Source: an uncultured Clostridia bacterium
GTDB taxonomy: Bacteria > Bacillota > Clostridia > Oscillospirales > Acutalibacteraceae
Direction: 5' to 3'
Length of the DNA: 5,065 nucleotides
Assembly (NCBI GenBank): GCA_947629295.1
Contig: CANRDH010000127.1
Coordinates: 1-5,065, forward strand
The translations under genes and the position numbers were made by a program. Shown piece by piece: positions 1-5,065 of the stretch; the stretch's first letter is position 1; the number at the start of each line of letters is the position of its first letter. Under the pieces are notes generated by a model. The model was not told where the DNA came from, ran no database searches, and was given only the letters and a program-made list of their open reading frames with translations.

Positions 1-359
1 TTTTTGATAACATGATCTATAACTTCACGGATATCGCTGACTGATGCCGGCTTTGTGAGATATCTGAGAGCATTTACCTCATAACCCTTGAGTGCATATT
101 CTATATGTCCGGTCAAAAAAACTATATACACGTTTTCGCTGAGTTCCCTCAATTTTCTTGCAGTTGAGATTCCGTCAAAACCCGGCATTTCTATATCAAG
201 AAAAACAATATCAAACCCTATCTGTCTAAAGCTTTTCAAAAGCTCTGAACCGTTTAAAAATTCATAAGTCACTAAATCTAAACTGTTATAAAACCTGTCA
301 ATAATATCGGCAACTTCATTAATAAAATCTTTTTCATCATCACATATTGCAATTCTCAT
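1..359 (-). CDS. Response regulator, receiver domain (probable LytTR/AgrA-LytR family), 3' end outside window
   Basis: This is the first 119 residues of a response regulator; the frame is open to the left edge, so the output domain is missing. Visible receiver landmarks are the acidic pocket C6-D7-D8-E9, the phospho-acceptor D55 in the stretch FLDIEMPGFDG (residues 53-63), the switch residue T83 in FLTGH, and K103 in the KP pair. The stretch GYEVNALRYLTKP (92-104) is the form usual in receivers joined to a LytTR DNA-binding domain, as in AgrA, ComE and LytR regulators. From family knowledge, a sensor histidine kinase would phosphorylate D55 and the protein would then act on transcription in the cytoplasm. 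The start ATG at 357-359 gives the canonical MRIAICDDE opening, with only a weak GTGAG-like ribosome site before it. It has its own promoter and lies beyond the ATPase operon terminator, so it is probably an independent unit. The LytTR assignment rests on the receiver type alone. Confidence 0.9.
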   Translation of the reverse strand, partial: MRIAICDDEKDFINEVADIIDRFYNSLDLVTYEFLNGSELLKSFRQIGFDIVFLDIEMPGFDGISTARKLRELSENVYIVFLTGHIEYALKGYEVNALRYLTKPASVSDIREVIDHVIK

Positions 360-379
360 AATCTGTTCTCACTTTCGCA

Positions 380-410
380 GTTTTTATACAGTCAATTTTC
401 TTATAAAAAC
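380..410. repeat. 9-bp inverted repeat over the predicted transcription start of the regulator gene
   Basis: Arms at 380-388 (gtttttata) and 402-410 (tataaaaac) are exact reverse complements separated by 13 bases. The repeat begins immediately downstream of the predicted -10 box at 411-416 and extends over the expected start site and early leader. It could be an operator for a dimeric regulator, possibly for autoregulation, or a weak leader hairpin. It is AT-rich, so chance is a real possibility. Confidence 0.4.
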
Positions 411-439
411 AGTATATATCATAATAAAAAAATTGTCAA
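411..439 (-). promoter_or_regulatory. Sigma-A-type promoter for the response regulator
   Basis: On the minus strand there is a perfect -35 box TTGACA (434-439) and a -10 box TATACT (411-416), one base from the TATAAT consensus, with an ideal 17-base spacer (417-433). The spacer includes a run of T. Transcription would start near 403-405 and give a leader of about 45 bases before the ATG at 359. The position downstream of the ATPase terminator fits an independent promoter for the regulator gene. Confidence 0.8.
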
Positions 440-574
440 ACATATAGTTAATTTATGTGCCTGACACTAAATTTGCACACCGTAAATTATCATTTAACAC
501 ATTTTATCAGTTCACAATTTTGGATAGAATATTCTTTTGACAAAACAATTTTTATAGATCCTTTTAATTTTCAG

Positions 575-628
575 AAAAAAAACAGTTTGTTATACAGCAC
601 AATCAATGCATAATATAACAAACTGTTT
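575..628 (-). terminator. Rho-independent terminator of the V-ATPase operon
   Basis: Arms at 614-628 and 580-594 form a 15-bp perfect stem around a 19-base loop (595-613). On the minus strand the stem runs directly into a run of eight T (575-582; three of these pair in the stem). The first arm starts 9 bases after the subunit D stop codon at 637-639. No matching T-run follows the stem on the plus strand, so it acts leftward only. The stem is AT-rich (GTTTGTTATA core) but long and without mismatches. It marks D as the last gene of the operon. Confidence 0.9.
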
Positions 629-636
629 CTACATAT

Positions 637-1260
637 TTATCCGGCATTCTTTCTTGCCTTCTGAGCCTTGATAACCTTAAGTCTTGAAAATTCCTCTCTG
701 TCTTTCTCCTCAAGTGCATCTGAAATGAACTTAACAGCTTCCTCAAACCTCGGTATCATAATATTCTTAAGAGCATTTGCTCTCTTCTGAGTCTTTTTTA
801 TAGCATCCGCAAGGCGGTAGACACTGTTTTCAACCTCGGCAAGCTCGGCTGTGAGCCATTTAACCTCACGGAAACTTGCATATGCCTCGTCAATAGCGGG
901 ATTTGTCATTTGCAGACCGTAAAAAAGCTCCGGTTCGGTTTCATCTATTGTTACAATAGGAATCTCAACACCCATAACACTTCTGTAGCTAAGTTTAAGC
1001 GTATCCTCTTCAGGTACTGATTTTGCAATATCATCAATAAAACCCATTGCTATATTTGCCTTTTGAAGTGCAAGATATGCCTTGCTGTATGTTACATCTA
1101 TCTTATCTTGTATCTCCGACGCCCTGTCAATAAGTGTCATCATTTCTCTGACAAGAATATTTCTTTTTTTATCAAGAAGCTCATAGCCTGTTTTGGCAAG
1201 GGTAAGCGATTTCTTATTTGCTATCAGATTACCCTTGGTAGGTACTGCCGCTGCTGCCAT
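637..1260 (-). CDS. ntpD: V-type ATP synthase subunit D (central rotor shaft)
   Basis: This 207-residue protein matches the usual length of subunit D. The N-terminal region carries the family pattern PTKGNLIANKKSLTLAKTGYELLDKKR (about residues 7-33), which opens the first long helix. A middle segment (about 90-120) forms the short non-helical head, and a second long helix rich in E, K, R and A runs from about 130 to the end. From family knowledge, the two antiparallel helices form the coiled-coil axle that turns inside the A3B3 ring and, with subunit F, couples it to the membrane ring. The start ATG is fixed by a very strong ribosome site 6 bases upstream (1267-1274). The gene lies 21 bases after subunit B and is followed by the operon terminator. 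The C-terminal tail is strongly basic (KVIKAQKARKNAG). Confidence 0.97.
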   Translation of the reverse strand: MAAAAVPTKGNLIANKKSLTLAKTGYELLDKKRNILVREMMTLIDRASEIQDKIDVTYSKAYLALQKANIAMGFIDDIAKSVPEEDTLKLSYRSVMGVEIPIVTIDETEPELFYGLQMTNPAIDEAYASFREVKWLTAELAEVENSVYRLADAIKKTQKRANALKNIMIPRFEEAVKFISDALEEKDREEFSRLKVIKAQKARKNAG

Positions 1261-1266
1261 TACTGT

Positions 1267-1274
1267 TCACCTCC
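1267..1274 (-). promoter_or_regulatory. Strong ribosome binding site of subunit D
   Basis: The minus strand reads GGAGGTGA, a near-complete complement of the 16S rRNA 3' end, 6 bases before the ATG of subunit D. It is the strongest such site in the window and settles the D start codon. It lies wholly within the 21-base gap after the subunit B stop. Confidence 0.85.
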
Positions 1275-1281
1275 GCAAGCT

Positions 1282-2715
1282 CTATTCTTTCTCGGAGCTG
1301 CCTGCTGTTCCTCCGATACTGTCAAAGCTAAGCAATTCGGGATCATCTACATAATATTCATCAAGAAGAGCATCATCAACACGGTCAAGCTCTGTTCTCG
1401 GTAATGTTGAAAGCAGCTTCCAGCCGAGATCTATGCTCTGCTCAACGGTACGGTTTTCATTAAATCCCTGATTTACAAAATGCTGCTCAAAAAGCTTACC
1501 GAACTCAATGTATTTCTTATCAATCGGCGACAATTCTTCCTCGCCGATAACGCTTGCGAGTGAACGTGCATCCTGAACTCTTGCATATGCAGCAAAAAGC
1601 TGATTTGCAAGCGGCTGGTGATCCGCCCTTGTATAGCCCTCGCCTATACCGTCCTTCATAAGTCTCGAAAGTGACGGAAGCACAGATACCGGCGGATATA
1701 TTCCCTGTCCCTCAAGATCACGGTCAAGAACTATCTGTCCCTCAGTTATATATCCCGTAAGGTCGGGAACGGGGTGGGTAATATCATCATTCGGCATTGT
1801 CAGAATAGGAATCTGAGTAACCGAGCCTGTACTTCCCTTAACCATACCTGCACGCTCATAAAGTGATGCAAGGTCGGAATAAAGATATCCGGGGAAACCC
1901 TTTCTACCTGGAATTTCTCCCTTTGAGGACGAAAACTCACGCAGTGCCTCGGCATAAGAGGTCATATCCGTCATTATTACAAGGACGTGCTTGTTACATT
2001 CAAATGCAAGATACTCGGCGGCGGTAAGCGCACATTTAGGCGTAAGTATTCTCTCAATTATTGGATCGTTTGCAAGATTAAGGAACATTACAACCCTTGA
2101 AAGAACTCCGCTTTCGTCAAAGCATCTGCGGAAATAATCGGCAACATCGTTCTTTACACCCATAGCGGCAAATACGATACAGAAATCATTCGCCTCGGAA
2201 TCCGATATCTTTGCCTGTCTTACTATTTGTACGGCGAGCTCATTATGCTTCATACCCGAACCGGAAAATATAGGAAGCTTCTGTCCTCGTATAAGCGTCA
2301 TAAGGGTATCTATTGTTGAAATACCCGTATTAATATAGTTTCTCGGATAAATTCTTGAAACAGGATTCATAGGTGTACCGTTTACATTTGCTCTTTTTTC
2401 AGGATAGACGGGACCGAATCCGTCTATCGGCTCACCTGCGCCGCTGAAAACACGCCCGAGAATTTCAGGGGAAAGTGCAAGCTCCATTGGGCGACATTTT
2501 AGCCTTGTACGTGTATTATCAAGGGATATTGATTTTGTACCCTCGAAAACCTGAACAACAATACGCTTTCCGTCTATCTGAACTATCCTGCCGTGACGAA
2601 AGCTTCCATCGTCAAGGCGAATATCAACCATTTCCTCGTATGAAGCACCCTCTACATCGTCAAGCACAATAAGGGAACCATTGATTTCCTTAACACCGAC
2701 ATAATCGAGAATCAT
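1282..2715 (-). CDS. ntpB: V-type ATP synthase subunit B (non-catalytic nucleotide-binding subunit)
   Basis: This 477-residue protein is slightly longer than the roughly 460 residues common in the family; the extra length is at least partly a loose C-terminal tail (SIGGTAGSSEKE). Order of parts: N-terminal beta-barrel (about 1-75), central nucleotide-binding domain (about 75-360) and C-terminal helical domain. At the Walker A position it has SGSGMKHNEL (151-160), which lacks the GKT of a working P-loop, as expected for B subunits. Other B landmarks are GISTIDTLMTLIRGQKLPIFSG (131-152), VIMTDMTSYAEALRE (246-260), and PSLSRLMKDGIG (347-358). R351 in that last motif is the probable arginine finger that reaches into the catalytic site of subunit A. 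Three copies alternate with three A subunits in the soluble head. It lies 46 bases after A and 21 bases before D, so it is co-transcribed with both. Confidence 0.98.
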   Translation of the reverse strand: MILDYVGVKEINGSLIVLDDVEGASYEEMVDIRLDDGSFRHGRIVQIDGKRIVVQVFEGTKSISLDNTRTRLKCRPMELALSPEILGRVFSGAGEPIDGFGPVYPEKRANVNGTPMNPVSRIYPRNYINTGISTIDTLMTLIRGQKLPIFSGSGMKHNELAVQIVRQAKISDSEANDFCIVFAAMGVKNDVADYFRRCFDESGVLSRVVMFLNLANDPIIERILTPKCALTAAEYLAFECNKHVLVIMTDMTSYAEALREFSSSKGEIPGRKGFPGYLYSDLASLYERAGMVKGSTGSVTQIPILTMPNDDITHPVPDLTGYITEGQIVLDRDLEGQGIYPPVSVLPSLSRLMKDGIGEGYTRADHQPLANQLFAAYARVQDARSLASVIGEEELSPIDKKYIEFGKLFEQHFVNQGFNENRTVEQSIDLGWKLLSTLPRTELDRVDDALLDEYYVDDPELLSFDSIGGTAGSSEKE

Positions 2716-2723
2716 TCATTTCA

Positions 2724-2729
2724 CTTCCT
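2724..2729 (-). promoter_or_regulatory. Ribosome binding site that sets the subunit B start
   Basis: AGGAAG lies 8 bases before the ATG at 2713-2715. A second ATG at 2717-2719 is four bases upstream and out of frame, at a spacing of only 4 bases. The downstream ATG opens the subunit B frame and has the better spacing, so it is taken as the start. Confidence 0.7.
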
Positions 2730-2761
2730 TTTTAAGTATATAAATAAACCGGGTTTTATAA

Positions 2762-4522
2762 TCAGCCTGCCGTCAATGTGGCAAAAGCCTTATCTATTTC
2801 GTCAATAAGCCCGTCGAACATCTCAGGCTTATTATTAGGAATATCATATTTCATCTTTGCAAGCTTTTCAAAAAGTCCGAGAGATATTATATTTGAAATA
2901 GGAATATTTGATGCAATAACCTTCTTGGATTTTTCATAGAGATGGAGTATAGCCTTCATCATAAGCTTCTGCTTTTCAAGTGGTACAAAGGTATCCTCTG
3001 AATGGAAAGCATTCTGCTGCAAAAATCCTACTCTTATTGCCTTTGCTGTCTCTATGACAAGCTTCTGGTCATCCGGAAGTACATCCGAACCGATAAGCTT
3101 GACTATCTCCATAAGTGAGCTTTCCTCATGCAAAAGAGTTGTTATCTTATTACGGTACTTTATGAAATCCTCACCGAGATTTTCCCTAAACCACGGGTCG
3201 AGATCGGTGAAATATTCACTGTAACTGTTCATCCAGTTTATAGCAGGATAATGTCTTGCATAGGCAAGTGATTTATCAAGTGCCCAGAAGCAGCGTGTAA
3301 AACGCTTTGTATTCTGAGTAACAGGCTCAGAGAAATCCGAGCCCTGCGGTGATACAGCCCCGATTATCGTAACCGAGCCTTCCTTTTCATTCAGAGTAGT
3401 AACCCTTCCTGCTCTTTCGTAAAATTCCGAAAGTCTTGACGGTAAATACGCCGGGAAGCCCTCCTCGGCGGGCATTTCCTCAAGTCGTCCGGATATTTCC
3501 CTGAGTGCCTCCGCCCAACGTGAGGTTGAATCAGCCATTATAGCGACATGATAACCCATATCACGATAATATTCAGCGAGTGTAAGTCCTGTATAAATCG
3601 AAGCCTCACGGGCTGCAACAGGCATATTTGAGGTATTGGCTATAAGTACGGTACGGTCCGTCATCGGTCTGCCCGATTTAGGGTCGATAAGCTCTGAAAA
3701 CTCGTCAAGAACCTGACTCATCTCATTTCCACGCTCTCCGCAGCCTACATATACAATTATATCCGCATCACACCATTTTGCAAGCTGATGCTGACTCATT
3801 GTTTTACCCGTACCAAAACCTCCCGGTATAGCGGCAGTACCGCCCTTTGCTATCGGGAACATGGTATCCATTACTCTCTGCCCTGTTATAAGCGGAATTG
3901 TTGCCGGAAGCCGTTCAAGGCAAGGGCGAGCCTGTCTGATAGGCCATGTCTGACAAAGCGTAAGCTCATGCTCGGCCCCCTTACCGTCCTTTATAACAAC
4001 AACCGTGTCTTTGATACGGTATTTTCCGTTCGGCTCGGTCCTTACGACAACGCCCTCAAGTGCCGGAGGTACAAGACAACGGTGTTCTATTATAGCCGTT
4101 TCCGGGCAGGTCGCATAAACCATACCGCCCTTTATTTTATCTCCGGGCTTTACCTTTATTTTTACATTCCAATATCTGTTAAGATCCAAGGAAGAAACTG
4201 ATGCTCCCCTTGAAATGAACGAACCGCTTTGCTCCTCTATTGCTTTTAGCGGACGCTCTATACCGTCAAAAATATTATCAATTATTCCCGGTCCCAAAAG
4301 AACATTCATAGGTGCCCCTGTTCCGTATATGGGGTCGCCGGGTTTCAGGCCCGTTGTCTCCTCATAAACCTGAACGGTAGTGAATTTATCGTTGATACCA
4401 ATGATTTCACCGACAAGACGGGCTTCACCGACATAAACCATTTCCATCATGGAAAAGCTTCTGGTGTTCCTCACGGTAACAACAGGACCGTTTATACCAT
4501 AAATAACGTCATTCGTTTCCAT
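2762..4522 (-). CDS. ntpA: V-type ATP synthase subunit A (catalytic)
   Basis: At 586 residues this is the standard length for bacterial and archaeal subunit A. Order of parts: N-terminal beta-barrel (about 1-70), the non-homologous bulge domain typical of A subunits (about 110-190), nucleotide-binding core (about 200-440) and C-terminal helical domain. The P-loop is GGFGTGKT (234-241), with K240 and T241 as the phosphate and Mg-binding residues. The catalytic glutamate is E263 in CGERGNEM (261-268). The Walker B strand is HVAIMAD (325-331), leading into the signature DSTSRWAEALRE. FWALDKSLAYARHYPAINW (412-430) is the conserved stretch before the C-terminal domain. All catalytic residues are present, so the enzyme should be active. 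It starts 24 bases after subunit E. The ribosome site is modest (GGGATGAG, 4528-4535, 5 bases from ATG). The ATPase hydrolyses or makes ATP coupled to H+ or Na+ movement; the direction and ion cannot be read from this subunit. Confidence 0.99.
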   Translation of the reverse strand: METNDVIYGINGPVVTVRNTRSFSMMEMVYVGEARLVGEIIGINDKFTTVQVYEETTGLKPGDPIYGTGAPMNVLLGPGIIDNIFDGIERPLKAIEEQSGSFISRGASVSSLDLNRYWNVKIKVKPGDKIKGGMVYATCPETAIIEHRCLVPPALEGVVVRTEPNGKYRIKDTVVVIKDGKGAEHELTLCQTWPIRQARPCLERLPATIPLITGQRVMDTMFPIAKGGTAAIPGGFGTGKTMSQHQLAKWCDADIIVYVGCGERGNEMSQVLDEFSELIDPKSGRPMTDRTVLIANTSNMPVAAREASIYTGLTLAEYYRDMGYHVAIMADSTSRWAEALREISGRLEEMPAEEGFPAYLPSRLSEFYERAGRVTTLNEKEGSVTIIGAVSPQGSDFSEPVTQNTKRFTRCFWALDKSLAYARHYPAINWMNSYSEYFTDLDPWFRENLGEDFIKYRNKITTLLHEESSLMEIVKLIGSDVLPDDQKLVIETAKAIRVGFLQQNAFHSEDTFVPLEKQKLMMKAILHLYEKSKKVIASNIPISNIISLGLFEKLAKMKYDIPNNKPEMFDGLIDEIDKAFATLTAG

Positions 4523-4546
4523 TAAAACTCATCCCATCTTTTCTTT

Positions 4547-5065
4547 TTATTCGGTCACCTTCAGACCTGAGTTTTCACAGAACCATTCATGCTGCTCCTC
4601 AAGTCTTGTATCAAGCGTTTCATCAATAAGCAAGCCAAGACTGCGGCTTTGTCCTGTCATACCGCCGATAACAATATCATCGGAGGTCTGTATTTCACAC
4701 TTTCTTCCCGAAAATACCTTAAGTATATTATCCTTAAGCTCCACATCCCTGTTGCTTATTTTTATAACAACATCATCAGAATCAAGCTTTTCGGAAATCA
4801 GAGCCGCACTTTTCCCAAGCGATTCGATATACCTATCGGTCTTTACATATTCAAGGAGCTTTTTTCTTGCTTCAGCAAATACTTCCTGCTCAATCTCTCT
4901 GCGGCGGATAAAGTTCTTTCTTCTGCTTGCATTTTCAGCCTTTGAAAATTCGGCAGCCACACGCATCCGGATATCGCTCATTTCCTTTTGAATAAGAACA
5001 TAGGCCTCTCTCAGACCTTCCTCCTCAGCCTTGTTAAGCTCCTTTTCCTTAAAATCCTCGGCTTC
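4547..5065 (-). CDS. ntpE: V-type ATP synthase subunit E (peripheral stalk), 5' end outside window
   Basis: The frame is open from the right edge to the stop at 4547-4549 and gives 172 residues, close to the family's usual size of about 190-200, so probably only a short N-terminal piece is missing. The first 70 or so visible residues form a charged coiled-coil helix (EAEDFKEKELNKAEEEGLRE at the edge, continuing through RRREIEQEVFAEARKKLLEY). The C-terminal half is the small alpha/beta domain, with the family marks IGGM (about 133-136) and IDETLDTRLEEQ (about 147-158). From family knowledge, E pairs with another coiled-coil subunit to form the outer stalk and binds the top of the A3B3 ring, resisting rotation. 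A methionine at 4979-4981 could be mistaken for the start, but the helix continues 28 codons upstream to the edge and the purines before it (AGGA) are too close to serve as a normal ribosome site. Subunit A follows after 24 bases. Confidence 0.92.
   Translation of the reverse strand, partial: EAEDFKEKELNKAEEEGLREAYVLIQKEMSDIRMRVAAEFSKAENASRRKNFIRRREIEQEVFAEARKKLLEYVKTDRYIESLGKSAALISEKLDSDDVVIKISNRDVELKDNILKVFSGRKCEIQTSDDIVIGGMTGQSRSLGLLIDETLDTRLEEQHEWFCENSGLKVTE

Noticed and set aside
151..160. Residues 151-160 of subunit B lack a functional P-loop, which could look like a broken enzyme (coordinates here are protein residues; DNA about 2236-2265).
   Set aside because: Loss of the GKT motif is normal in non-catalytic B subunits. 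The arginine finger motif is kept.
537..558. Plus-strand TTGACA (537-542) followed by TATAGA (553-558), resembling a promoter.
   Set aside because: The spacing is only 10 bases instead of about 17, and at the right distance there is no -10 box. No gene follows on the plus strand.
455..613. Plus-strand open frame of 52 codons in the spacer, starting ATG TGC CTG and ending TAA.
   Set aside because: It has no ribosome binding site and its 3' end runs through an arm and the loop of the ATPase terminator. The residues show no recognisable domain. An open frame of this length by chance is plausible.
1063..1404. Plus-strand open frame of 113 codons opposite subunits D and B.
   Set aside because: It is antisense to two certain genes and crosses their junction. 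The cysteine-rich, low-complexity product looks like a shadow translation, and it has no ribosome site.
2716..2761. AAACCCGGTTT palindrome and TATAAA-like runs between A and B, considered as an internal promoter or terminator.
   Set aside because: The palindrome leaves only a one-base loop and has no T-run directly after it, and no -35 box stands at proper spacing. A 46-base spacer within a conserved operon needs no further explanation.
3788..4201. Plus-strand open frame of 137 codons opposite subunit A.
   Set aside because: It lies wholly antisense to the catalytic subunit, including its P-loop region, so codon constraint explains it. No domain is recognisable.
4589..4991. Two overlapping plus-strand open frames opposite subunit E (4589-4945 and 4752-4991).
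   Set aside because: Both are reverse images of the charged coiled-coil codons of subunit E. They overlap one another in different frames and lack ribosome sites.

Overview
No undescribed system is visible in this window. It holds most of the catalytic-head block of a bacterial V-type (V/A-type) ATPase operon, followed by the 5' part of an unrelated response-regulator gene. All coding sequence is on the minus strand, so transcription runs from the right edge to the left. The moderately low GC content, AT-rich intergenic DNA, purine-rich Shine-Dalgarno sites, consensus sigma-A-type promoter and AgrA/LytR-like regulator suggest an anaerobic Gram-positive bacterium of the Clostridia, possibly Ruminococcus- or Eubacterium-like. 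This is inference from style and gene content, because the window has no taxonomic marker.

In transcription order the layout is as follows. At 5065-4547 is subunit E, a peripheral stator subunit whose N-terminus lies outside the window. At 4522-2762 is subunit A, the catalytic nucleotide-binding subunit. At 2715-1282 is subunit B, the non-catalytic nucleotide-binding subunit. At 1260-637 is subunit D, the central rotor shaft. Gaps between these genes are only 21-46 bases, so they are almost certainly one transcript. A 15-bp perfect hairpin followed by a U-run (575-628) begins 9 bases after the subunit D stop codon and ends the operon. Subunits C, F, I and K are absent from the window and must lie upstream or elsewhere.

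The E, A, B and D products belong to one rotary machine. Three A and three B subunits form the ring that binds and hydrolyses or makes ATP. D turns inside the ring. E belongs to the outer stalk that holds the ring still relative to the membrane sector. The coupling ion (H+ or Na+) cannot be judged because subunit K is not present.

The 277-base spacer 360-636 separates the operon from the regulator. It holds the operon terminator, a consensus promoter (411-439) reading into the regulator, and a small inverted repeat (380-410) over the predicted start site. I see no convincing gene or RNA in the AT-rich part at 440-574. The regulator at 359-1 is a receiver domain of the LytTR-associated type. 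Its output domain is cut off by the left edge.
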